Origin: Planctomycetota bacterium
GTDB lineage: Bacteria; Planctomycetota; Phycisphaerae; Sedimentisphaerales; Anaerohalosphaeraceae
DNA: 5,782 bases
Reading direction: 5' to 3'
Assembly (NCBI GenBank): GCA_021160785.1
Contig: JAGHBX010000047.1
Coordinates: 1-5,782, forward strand
Position numbers and translations under genes: made by a program. The notes below the pieces were generated by a model, which worked only from the letters and a program-made list of their open reading frames with translations, was not told the origin of the DNA and ran no database searches. This document shows, one piece after another, positions 1 through 5,782 of this stretch. Every line of letters begins with the position of its first letter. The stretch's first letter is position 1.

Positions 1-1257
1 ATGTATGTGCTGATCGCTATGGGACTGTCGTTGGGGGTTCTGGTCGTTCTGCTCGCCAGGGGTGTGCGGATCGGGCGGGCCATGCTGTGCGCTGCCGTTG
101 CTTTTGCCGTGTTGCTGCGTGTCAGCCCGGCCGAAGTGTTCAGACAGCTTACTTTCGAATTCCACAACGAACAAACAGGCCTTGCGCAAACCACGCCGTA
201 TCTCTTCATTTCGCTTACCGCTCTCCTGTTAGGCGTTAATGTCATCGGCGCCCTGATGCAGGAGACGGGTATTTCCAAGAGGCTGATCGGGGCGATGCAG
301 GGTCTGTTTAGAAGTCGGCGCGTCGCGATGGCGGTGCTGCCGCTGCTGATGGGGATGCTGCCCACGCCGGGCGGCATTATGCTGTCTGCGCCAATGGTTC
401 GCGACCTCGGCGACGGTATCGGCGTGGGGCGATCGCGCCAGGCGGCGATCAATTTCTACTTCAGGCATCAGTGGGAATCGGTATGGCCTTTGTTCCCCGC
501 TGTGCCGCTGCTGCAGGGCATATTAGGCGTTTCGGCGTTTTCCGTCATTTCGCACAACATCGTTATATCTATTGCGGGCATCTGTGCCGGCGTGCTGTTT
601 CTGCTGTTGGCGCCGATGCCGCCCCGGGACAAGACTGCGGCGCGGCCGGGCGGGCGGCTGCATCATAACCTGCGGGATTTCACACACGCGTTCTGGCCGA
701 TCGCCTTGACAGCGGTTCTTTATGGCGCCTTCAACCTGCCGCCGGCGGTCGGTATATGGATGTCAGTATTTGGGCTGATGTTCCTGCACAAGATCCCGCG
801 GCATCGATGGGCGGCGATGTTTAAGGCAGCCAATGAAGCGGATCTCGTGCTGTTAGTGTTTTCTGCACTGTTTTTCAAGTTGAATCTGGAAGCCGGCGGA
901 GCAATTGGCGATGTGGTTGGTTTTTTTCAGGATGTTCATCTGCCCCCCGTACTGATTATCTTTCTCCTGCCGTTTCTGGTCGGATTCCTCTCCGGCGTTA
1001 CCATGCCGACGGTCGCGATGACGTTTCCGTTTCTGGCGGCCTTCATCGGGACCGGCGCCGACGCCAAAATGCCTCTGGCGACGTTGGGTTTCGCCGGGCT
1101 GATGTGCGGATTGTTTCTCACACCCGTCCACCTGTGCCTGCCCCTGTCGGCGGCGTATTTCCAGACCTCCCTGTCGAAAATCATCGCCCGACTGATCCTC
1201 CCGGCCGTTGTAACCGCGGCAATCGTAATCGCCGTAATCGCCGTCGTTTGGCGGTGA
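1..1257 (+). CDS. DUF401 family integral membrane protein, putative permease
   Basis: A 418-residue, very hydrophobic protein with about ten likely membrane segments (for example residues 1-19, 27-41, 67-87, 109-121, 180-204, 230-262, 282-293, 315-350, 362-382 and 396-417). Family features I recognise by eye are the loop LPTPGGIMLSAP (120-131), the block NFYFRHQWESVWPLFP (151-166), a second re-entrant-like loop around SGVTMPTVAM (331-340), and a C-terminal LTPVHLCLP (373-381). The two similar Gly/Pro-rich loops, one per half, resemble the ion-transporter superfamily of secondary carriers, to which DUF401 has been compared. The substrate is unknown. The protein would act in the cytoplasmic membrane. 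The length is normal for the family, so the gene looks intact. The window opens on its ATG, so no ribosome site or promoter can be judged, and the true start could lie upstream or at Met7. It stops 104 bp before aspS on the same strand, but aspS has its own promoter. Family assignment is fairly sure; transport function is inferred. Confidence 0.8.
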   Translation: MYVLIAMGLSLGVLVVLLARGVRIGRAMLCAAVAFAVLLRVSPAEVFRQLTFEFHNEQTGLAQTTPYLFISLTALLLGVNVIGALMQETGISKRLIGAMQGLFRSRRVAMAVLPLLMGMLPTPGGIMLSAPMVRDLGDGIGVGRSRQAAINFYFRHQWESVWPLFPAVPLLQGILGVSAFSVISHNIVISIAGICAGVLFLLLAPMPPRDKTAARPGGRLHHNLRDFTHAFWPIALTAVLYGAFNLPPAVGIWMSVFGLMFLHKIPRHRWAAMFKAANEADLVLLVFSALFFKLNLEAGGAIGDVVGFFQDVHLPPVLIIFLLPFLVGFLSGVTMPTVAMTFPFLAAFIGTGADAKMPLATLGFAGLMCGLFLTPVHLCLPLSAAYFQTSLSKIIARLILPAVVTAAIVIAVIAVVWR

Positions 1258-1288
1258 TTGCCGTCACCCGTACCGCCGGGATATATCA

Positions 1289-1317
1289 TTGACTTGAGGC
1301 TCGTTTTGAGTTAGTAT
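1289..1317 (+). promoter_or_regulatory. Predicted sigma70-type promoter of aspS
   Basis: TTGACT at 1289-1294 matches the -35 consensus at five of six positions. After an ideal 17-bp spacer, TAGTAT at 1312-1317 matches the -10 consensus at four of six, including the key A2 and T6. Transcription would begin near 1324, giving a leader of about 38 nt before the ATG at 1362. It lies in the intergenic gap just upstream of aspS, in an AT-richer patch of an otherwise GC-rich window, which supports it. The call comes from reading the sequence only. Confidence 0.6.
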
Positions 1318-1325
1318 AGCCGGTT

Positions 1326-1341
1326 CGATTATCGATAGTCG
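1326..1341. promoter_or_regulatory. Imperfect 16-bp inverted repeat at the predicted aspS transcription start
   Basis: CGATTATC / GATAGTCG form an inverted repeat with no spacer; seven of eight positions are complementary and the exception is a T:G pair. It is flanked by a direct CGGTT repeat (1321-1325 and 1340-1344). The position, right after the predicted -10 box, is where a repressor operator could sit. With no loop it would be a protein site rather than an RNA hairpin. No regulator can be named, and a short chance palindrome is possible. Confidence 0.25.
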
Positions 1342-1361
1342 GTTATTTGAAAGAACTCGAC

Positions 1362-3173
1362 ATGCTCAAAAGAACTCATTATTGTGGAATTATTCGCTCC
1401 GATCATGTGGATCAGACGGTCGTTGTTTGCGGCTGGGTGAAGTCCTATCGCGACCATGGAAATCTTGTATTTATTGACCTGCGCGACCGCCAGGGCCTCG
1501 TGCAGCTTGTTTTTGACCCGCAGACACAGCCGGAGATTCACAAGATCGCACGTAACATCCGCTGCGAGTGGGTCATTGCCGCCAGCGGGCGGATTCGCAG
1601 GCGAACCGAGGGCATGGAGAACCCCAGGATGCCGACCGGCGAGATTGAAGTCGCTGTCGAACAACTGGAGATACTCAACAAGTCCAGGACGCCGCCGTTT
1701 GAGGTTGACAACGCCGAAAGCGTCAATGAGGAATTGCGCCTCACCAACCGTTACATAGATCTTCGCCGGCCCGATATGCAGGACAAGATGCGTCTGCGCC
1801 ACCGCACGGCGAAACTCGTGAGGGACTACTTCGACGAAAACGGTTTCTGGGAGATCGAGACGCCGATGTTGGGCAAGAGTACGCCCGAAGGCGCGCGGGA
1901 TTTTCTCGTGCCCAGCAGGCTCTACAAGGGTGCTTTTTACGCACTTCCCCAGTCGCCGCAGTTGTTCAAGCAGATACTGATGGTCAGCGGTATGGACCGC
2001 TATTTCCAGATCGTTCGCTGCTTCCGCGACGAGGATCCGCGAGCGGACCGCCAGGCGGAATTTACCCAGATCGATGTGGAGATGAGCTTCGTCGATTCCG
2101 ACGACGTGATGAAGATCAACGAAGGCGTGGTCGCCCGGGTCTTTAAGGAAATTCTCGGCGTCGAGGTCCCGCTTCCAGTTCGCCAAATGAGTTACGCCGA
2201 GTCGGTTAACGATTACGGTATCGACCGGCCGGACCTGCGATTCGACATGAAACTAAAGGACATCACCGATATCGCCGCCAAAAGCTCGTTTAAGGTATTT
2301 ACCTCGGTCGCCGAAAAGGGAGGCATTGTCAAGGGGCTTTGTGCACCGCAGGCCAACCGCTTTTCACGAAGCGATATCGAAAAGGGATTGACCGGCTTTG
2401 TCGCCGATTACGGGGCCAAGGGGCTGGCGTGGTTTAAGGTGGCGCCCGCAGACGCAGGCGACGGACTCCAACTCAAGAGCAGCATCGCAAAGTTCTTCAC
2501 CCCCGACCAGCAGGCGCAGATTATCGAGCGATTCGGCGCCAAAGATGACGACTTGATCCTGCTCGTGGCGGACACCGAAGCCGTTGCAAACAAGGCCCTT
2601 GCGCCGCTGCGAGTCAAACTGGGCGCCGACATGGGGCTGTATGATGAGGGGCAATTTGAATTCGTGTGGGTGGTGGACTTTCCGCTGTTCGAATGGAACG
2701 AAGACGAAAAGCGTTACGATTCGCTGCACCACCCGTTCACTGCGCCGGTGGAAGAGGATATGGGCAAGCTCGATACCGACCCGGGCAATATCCTGTCCCA
2801 GGCATACGACCTGGTGGTCAACGGTTCTGAAATCGGCGGCGGCTCGATTCGTATCCATGACACGAACGTACAGGCGAAGGTCTTTGACCTGCTGAACATT
2901 TCGCGCCAGGAGGCTCAGCAGCGGTTCGGGTTCTTCCTGAAGGCGCTGGAATACGGCGCGCCGCCCCACGGTGGAATCGCTTTCGGTCTGGACCGTATGG
3001 TCATGCTGCTTGCCGGCACGGATAATATCAGGGATGTTATCGCTTTTCCCAAAACCCAGCGCGGCCAGTGCCTGCTCACCGCCGCTCCAAGCGAAGTGGA
3101 CCAGGCCCAGTTAGACGAATTAAACCTGCGAGTGCAGAAACACTCGCATCAGCCACGGACAGGGAACGAGTAG
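1362..3173 (+). CDS. aspS: Aspartyl-tRNA synthetase, bacterial type, probably non-discriminating
   Basis: Class II synthetase that charges tRNA(Asp) with aspartate in the cytoplasm. From the ATG at 1362 it has 603 residues, close to the usual bacterial length of about 590. In order: N-terminal OB-fold anticodon-binding domain (about 1-105, with CGWV and VFIDLRDRQG), catalytic core with QSPQ (197-200), motif 2 FRDEDPRADR...EFTQID (221-238), the bacterial GAD insertion (about 298-415), HHPFTAP (456-462), and motif 3 GGIAFGLDRM (537-546). All expected catalytic blocks are present. His32 (in RDHG) and Gly84 (in TEGMENP) are the residues linked, in studied bacterial enzymes, to relaxed tRNA(Asp)/tRNA(Asn) recognition, so it may also make Asp-tRNA(Asn). 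A TTG at 1347 would add five residues (MKELD), but the ATG is preferred because the family N-terminus aligns there and GAAAG (1349-1353) lies 8 nt upstream as a weak ribosome site. It has its own promoter at 1289-1317. Identity is certain; the start is likely; specificity is inferred. Confidence 0.98.
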   Translation: MLKRTHYCGIIRSDHVDQTVVVCGWVKSYRDHGNLVFIDLRDRQGLVQLVFDPQTQPEIHKIARNIRCEWVIAASGRIRRRTEGMENPRMPTGEIEVAVEQLEILNKSRTPPFEVDNAESVNEELRLTNRYIDLRRPDMQDKMRLRHRTAKLVRDYFDENGFWEIETPMLGKSTPEGARDFLVPSRLYKGAFYALPQSPQLFKQILMVSGMDRYFQIVRCFRDEDPRADRQAEFTQIDVEMSFVDSDDVMKINEGVVARVFKEILGVEVPLPVRQMSYAESVNDYGIDRPDLRFDMKLKDITDIAAKSSFKVFTSVAEKGGIVKGLCAPQANRFSRSDIEKGLTGFVADYGAKGLAWFKVAPADAGDGLQLKSSIAKFFTPDQQAQIIERFGAKDDDLILLVADTEAVANKALAPLRVKLGADMGLYDEGQFEFVWVVDFPLFEWNEDEKRYDSLHHPFTAPVEEDMGKLDTDPGNILSQAYDLVVNGSEIGGGSIRIHDTNVQAKVFDLLNISRQEAQQRFGFFLKALEYGAPPHGGIAFGLDRMVMLLAGTDNIRDVIAFPKTQRGQCLLTAAPSEVDQAQLDELNLRVQKHSHQPRTGNE

Positions 3174-3192
3174 CACTCTGCCAAACAGGAAA

Positions 3193-3219
3193 CCGCCTTC
3201 GGCGGATACTGATTTATTC
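3193..3219 (+). terminator. Possible weak terminator hairpin after aspS
   Basis: Twenty nucleotides after the aspS stop, CCGCC (3193-3197) and GGCGG (3201-3205) form a 5-bp all-GC stem with a 3-nt TTC loop. The following stretch, about 3206-3219, is AT-rich (ATACTGATTTATTC) but has no real T run. It could end the aspS transcript weakly or act as an mRNA-stabilising 3' hairpin. The position supports it; the missing U tract argues against an efficient intrinsic terminator. Confidence 0.4.
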
Positions 3220-3222
3220 TGG

Positions 3223-3262
3223 ATTCCCGCTGTATTTTATCCCGGCGCGCCGGGGCGGGAAT
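3223..3262. repeat. REP/MITE-like palindromic intergenic repeat
   Basis: Outer arms ATTCCCGC (3223-3230) and GCGGGAAT (3255-3262) are perfect 8-bp complements. Between them lie an AT-rich bulge (3231-3240) and a perfect 14-bp inner palindrome CCCGGCGCGCCGGG (3241-3254). Read on the minus strand the ends are GTCATTCCCGC and GCGGGAATCCAG. This is the style of a dispersed repeat I know from many bacterial genomes, usually with a short GAAAGCGG-type centre; here the centre is longer and different. It sits between aspS and the kinase gene and its right arm supplies the upstream in-frame ATG (3261). Only one copy lies in this window, so dispersal is not shown here. The fold could also stop or slow transcription from aspS. 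Confidence 0.6.
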
Positions 3263-3299
3263 GACAACAGGCAATCGTGCTTGCCTGAAATGTGACGGC

Positions 3300-3307
3300 G
3301 AAAGAAG
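3300..3307 (+). promoter_or_regulatory. Purine-rich ribosome site deciding the kinase start
   Basis: GAAAGAAG lies 4 nt before the ATG at 3312. It is an imperfect Shine-Dalgarno match with slightly short spacing, but it is better than what precedes the in-frame ATG at 3261, where the upstream bases are the GC-rich arm of the palindromic repeat. It is used here to prefer 3312 as the start. Confidence 0.4.
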
Positions 3308-3311
3308 AATA

Positions 3312-4952
3312 ATGTTCAGAAAAGTCGGCCGATATCTGGATGTGCTGCTCCGCAGGCTGAGGCTCAAACCGCTGACGCTTGCAGAGAAGTGCCGCCTGCA
3401 ATTCGGTGCGGCGGTCCTTTTCAGTCTTACCCTTGCACTCCTGATACCGTACTTCTGGATGGGCAAGCTGACCGAAAAGATTGCCCTCGATGCCGGCCGG
3501 GCCGTTGCCGATACCGCATTTGAAAAGCACTTCCAGATACAGGCCGATCCCGACAAGGGGCTGGCTATGCTCGATAATATGGGTCGAGAACGCACCGCCG
3601 ACAACCGTATGAATCGGTGGATTCGACTGGACGACGGCGACAAGAACGCAACAGCCGATCTTACCGACAGGCAGCAAGAGGTAGTCAAAGAACTCGGCGA
3701 TGACACACGAAGAGAAGACTTTGCATGGATCGACCGCAACGCTTCCGTAGCCTGCAACAACTACATCCGGATTGTCCGTGCCGAGGACTCGTGCATCTTC
3801 AAATGTCATAAACCGCAGGGTCCGGCGGCGGCATTCAACAAGGGCAAGGTTGTCGGCGCCCTCGTCGTACGAACGCCGGCGCGACAACTGGCAAAGACCA
3901 TCCTGATGAATCGGCTCTGGACGATCAGTGCAGGCCTGTTAGCAGCAATCGGCGCCATGGTCGCGTTCTATATCATCACCCAACGAGTTATCCTGAGCCC
4001 CATCCGTCAACTCAGGGCGCTGGTGAACAATGTCGCCGAAGGCAACCTGGATGCCCGAAGCGTCATCAAGACCGGCGACGAATACGAAAGGCTTTCCGAG
4101 GCGTTTAACAACATGTTAGATGGCCTCCAGGACTCTCAGGAGAAGCTGCGTCAGGCAAACAAGCAGCTCGACGCCAAGATCGCTCAGCTTTCCGACCGAA
4201 ACATACAGTTGTTCAAAGCCAACAAACTCAAGAGCGAATTCCTGGCCAATATGTCGCACGAATTTCGAACGCCGCTGAATGCAATCCTGGGCTTCGCCCA
4301 ACTGCTTCGCGAAAAGCCCGGCGAGGATCTGGAAAAATCCAAACGCTACGCCGACAACATCATCACCAGCGGCAGGAGCCTTCTCAATATGATCAATGAT
4401 CTGCTCGACCTTGCAAAGGCCGAAGCCGGAAAGATGGAACTGCGAATCGAAAAGGCAAGCATCGGGCAGTTGTGTGAAAGCATGGTAGCTTTTTTCGGCC
4501 CGCTTACCAAACAGAAGAACATCGCCCTTGACCTTGAAGTCGACGACGATATTCCGATCGTGCAGACGGATTACGGCAAAGTCCAGCAGATACTGTACAA
4601 CCTGCTCAGTAACGCCCTCAAGTTTACACCCCAGGACGGACGTGTCACTATTGCCGCCGGGATGCTCGACAATGTAACCGTTCGGATCAGTGTCAGCGAT
4701 ACCGGATGCGGCATTGCCGAGGACAGCCAGCAGAAAATCTTCGAGAAATTCCGACAGGTGGACGGCTCGATCACCCGACCGGGCGCCGGCACAGGGCTGG
4801 GGCTTGCAATTTGCAAGGAATTGGCCGATCTGCTGGCGGGCACAATCTCCCTGGAAAGCAGCGAGGGCGACGGAACGACCTTTTCATTGGACATCCCCGT
4901 GAATCTGCCGACAAAACCCGCCGAGACCGAAAGCACCTCGCCCGCAGAATAA
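3312..4952 (+). CDS. Membrane sensor histidine kinase with putative c-heme (Tll0287/DUF3365-like) sensor domain
   Basis: From the ATG at 3312 it has 546 residues. A basic cytoplasmic N-terminus is followed by a first membrane segment (about 31-50), an extracytoplasmic sensor (about 51-198), a second membrane segment (about 203-225), HAMP (about 222-275), a polar coiled-coil linker (about 272-306), HisKA with the phosphorylated His316 in MSHEFRTPLN, and HATPase_c with N box NLLSNALKF (430-438), DTGCGI (463-468), FEKFRQ (477-482) and GTGLGL (493-498). All catalytic boxes are intact, so it should autophosphorylate. The sensor ends in YIRIVRAEDS, CIFKCH (161-166), KPQG and then VGALVVRTPA, an arrangement like heme-bearing DUF3365-type sensors. 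The cysteines have three residues between them (CX3CH) rather than the usual two. Ligand is unknown; redox or gas sensing is inferred. No receiver domain or adjacent regulator is seen: neighbours are aspS and convergent transketolase. An in-frame ATG at 3261 would add 17 residues but lies inside a palindromic repeat. Kinase identity is certain; the sensor family is likely. Confidence 0.95.
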   Translation: MFRKVGRYLDVLLRRLRLKPLTLAEKCRLQFGAAVLFSLTLALLIPYFWMGKLTEKIALDAGRAVADTAFEKHFQIQADPDKGLAMLDNMGRERTADNRMNRWIRLDDGDKNATADLTDRQQEVVKELGDDTRREDFAWIDRNASVACNNYIRIVRAEDSCIFKCHKPQGPAAAFNKGKVVGALVVRTPARQLAKTILMNRLWTISAGLLAAIGAMVAFYIITQRVILSPIRQLRALVNNVAEGNLDARSVIKTGDEYERLSEAFNNMLDGLQDSQEKLRQANKQLDAKIAQLSDRNIQLFKANKLKSEFLANMSHEFRTPLNAILGFAQLLREKPGEDLEKSKRYADNIITSGRSLLNMINDLLDLAKAEAGKMELRIEKASIGQLCESMVAFFGPLTKQKNIALDLEVDDDIPIVQTDYGKVQQILYNLLSNALKFTPQDGRVTIAAGMLDNVTVRISVSDTGCGIAEDSQQKIFEKFRQVDGSITRPGAGTGLGLAICKELADLLAGTISLESSEGDGTTFSLDIPVNLPTKPAETESTSPAE

Positions 4953-4975
4953 CTTAAAACCTCTCTCGCGGAAAT

Positions 4976-5782
4976 TTATCGCCCTGAAGGGCGTTTCATT
5001 GTTTGCTTTGCCGCCTCGATCACAGCGTCGACGGTTATGCCGAACTTCTCAAAACATACCGCAAACGGCGCCGACACGCCAAACGTGCTCATGCCGATGA
5101 AGATGCCGTTGTCGCCGATGTATTTGCTCCAGCCCAACTCGACCCCTGCCTCGATACCCACCCGCGCCTTGACGCCCGGCGGCAGGACGGTGTCCTTATA
5201 GGCCTGGTCCTGCTCCTCGAAAAGCTCCCATGAGGGCATGCTGACAACCTGGGCGTTGACACCGTCGTCGGCTAACTGTCCCGCGGCGGCGACGGCTAAT
5301 TGCACCTCCGAACCGCTTGCCAGCAGCAGAATGTCGGGTGAGGCGGCCTTTACAAGCACGTATGCACCCTTTGCAAGATCAGCGGCGCTGCCATAGGCGT
5401 CCTGATCGAGCACAGGAAGGCCCTGTCTTGTCAGGGCAAGCGCGATCGGTCTGTCGCGATGCTCCAGCGTATACTTCCATGCCTGGGCCGTCTCGTTTGC
5501 ATCGGCCGGGCGTATCACAACGAGATTGGGTATTGCCCGCATCGACGCCAACTGCTCGACCGGCTGATGCGTCGGGCCGTCCTCACCCAGACCGATGCTG
5601 TCATGAGTGAACAAAAATATCGTCGGATACTTCGACAACGCCGCCATGCGAATCGCGGGCCTCATGTAATCGGCAAAGCACATGAATGTCCCGCCGTAAG
5701 GAATGAGCAAATCGCTTACCGCGATACCGTTCATGATTGCGGCCATCGCATGCTCGCGAACGCCGTAATGCAGGTATCTGCC
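4976..5782 (-). CDS. tkt: Transketolase, C-terminal part (5' end beyond window)
   Basis: Thiamine-diphosphate enzyme moving two-carbon ketol units between sugar phosphates in the pentose phosphate or Calvin pathways; cytoplasmic. The last 268 residues are present, about 40% of a usual 650-670-residue protein; the frame runs open through the right window edge, beginning GRYLHYGVREHAM. Visible motifs, numbered from the edge, are the cofactor-activating Glu10 in VREHA, the aromatic cofactor-cradle segment FMCFADYMRPA (33-43), FTHDSIGLGEDGPTHQP (58-74) with substrate-phosphate and hydroxyl-binding His60, Asp61 and His72, and LTRQ (117-120) with the phosphate-binding Arg119. The C-terminal domain follows (about 145-268, including LLASGSEVQLA) and ends normally at TAA 4978-4976. 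The internal Met at 5746 is not the start. It is convergent with the kinase gene, with 23 bp between the stop codons. Paralogues such as DXS are excluded by the GEDGPTHQPVEQ and C-terminal sequence. Identity is very secure; the start and promoter are outside the window. Confidence 0.97.
   Translation of the reverse strand, partial: GRYLHYGVREHAMAAIMNGIAVSDLLIPYGGTFMCFADYMRPAIRMAALSKYPTIFLFTHDSIGLGEDGPTHQPVEQLASMRAIPNLVVIRPADANETAQAWKYTLEHRDRPIALALTRQGLPVLDQDAYGSAADLAKGAYVLVKAASPDILLLASGSEVQLAVAAAGQLADDGVNAQVVSMPSWELFEEQDQAYKDTVLPPGVKARVGIEAGVELGWSKYIGDNGIFIGMSTFGVSAPFAVCFEKFGITVDAVIEAAKQTMKRPSGR
4980..5000. terminator. Possible shared terminator hairpin between convergent kinase and transketolase genes
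   Basis: CGCCC (4980-4984) and GGGCG (4989-4993) form a 5-bp GC stem with a TGAA loop. On the plus strand it is followed by TTTCATT (4994-5000); on the minus strand by an AT-rich ATAAATTT stretch. It lies 27 nt after the kinase stop and overlaps the last few codons of the transketolase gene. The position between convergent genes supports a two-way terminator; the short stem and broken T tract make it weak. Confidence 0.4.

Noticed and set aside
1225..1242. Tandem GTAATCGCC copies near the end of the DUF401 gene
   Set aside because: Only two copies, inside codons for an Ile/Ala/Val-rich membrane segment; low-complexity coding rather than a functional repeat.
1250..1277. Hairpin at the end of the DUF401 gene: GGCGGT (1250-1255) with ACCGCC (1272-1277), or GGTGA (1253-1257) with TCACC (1264-1268)
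   Set aside because: The two stems exclude each other, one has a 16-nt loop, and no T tract follows, so I do not call a terminator.
1324..1361. T-box or attenuator in the aspS leader
   Set aside because: The predicted leader is only about 38 nt, with no T-box sequence and no terminator/antiterminator pair.
1347..1361. TTG at 1347 as the aspS start
   Set aside because: No ribosome site precedes it and the family N-terminus aligns with the ATG at 1362; kept only as an alternative.
1329..2186. Long open frame on the minus strand opposite the first half of aspS (285 codons)
   Set aside because: It lies wholly opposite a certain aspS gene, shows no recognisable domain, and its length is explained by the codon bias of the plus-strand gene.
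2364..2969. Minus-strand open frame of 201 codons opposite the second half of aspS
   Set aside because: Same reason: antisense shadow of a conserved gene with no family features of its own.
3237..3887. Minus-strand open frame opposite the kinase 5' region and across the palindromic repeat
   Set aside because: It overlaps the kinase sensor and membrane coding sequence and the repeat, and has no recognisable protein features.
5744..5746. Met codon at 5746 (minus strand) as the transketolase start
   Set aside because: The frame continues to the window edge with conserved transketolase sequence, including the VREH active-site motif, so it is an internal Met.
1..5782. A new multi-gene system such as a defence island, phage remnant or biosynthetic cluster
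   Set aside because: All four genes are recognisable single functions with separate or convergent transcription; no mobile-element genes, CRISPR repeats or unexplained gene clusters are seen.

Overview
The window holds four protein-coding genes and no RNA genes, CRISPR arrays or insertion sequences. Left to right they are a DUF401-type membrane permease (+), aspartyl-tRNA synthetase aspS (+), a membrane sensor histidine kinase with a putative c-type heme sensor domain (+), and, convergent with these, the C-terminal part of a transketolase (-) cut by the right window edge. Coding density is high and G+C looks moderately high (roughly 55-58% by eye). AspRS is the bacterial type with a GAD insertion, and the kinase is a classic two-membrane-segment HAMP/HisKA/HATPase protein with an extracytoplasmic sensor, so the organism is a bacterium, probably with a Gram-negative-type envelope. 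The style of the kinase and the intergenic repeat make a Planctomycetota (Phycisphaerae-like) or deltaproteobacterial-type genome plausible, but this is a weak inference.

Region 1-1257 is the permease; its true start and upstream signals cannot be judged because the window opens on its ATG. Region 1258-1361 holds a good sigma70-type promoter (TTGACT, 17 bp, TAGTAT) followed by a near-perfect 16-bp inverted repeat, so aspS is probably transcribed on its own. aspS fills 1362-3173 and carries residues (His32, Gly84) typical of non-discriminating AspRS, hinting that Asn-tRNA(Asn) is made by the Asp-tRNA(Asn)/GatCAB route.

Region 3174-3311 has a small GC hairpin and then a 40-bp palindromic element with TCATTCCCGC-type ends, which I recognise as the style of a dispersed REP/MITE-like repeat. 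Its right arm contains the first in-frame ATG of the kinase reading frame, so the kinase probably starts at 3312 instead. The kinase (3312-4952) is an orphan here, with no response regulator next to it. It carries an unusual CX3CH in place of the CX2CH expected for heme attachment. Region 4953-4979 separates the convergent kinase and transketolase, and a small hairpin overlapping the last transketolase codons may serve as a shared terminator.

The genes do not form a single pathway: housekeeping translation (aspS) and central carbon metabolism (tkt) flank a probable redox or gas-sensing kinase. I see no convincing previously undescribed multi-gene system. The most distinctive items are the atypical heme motif and the repeat at the kinase start.
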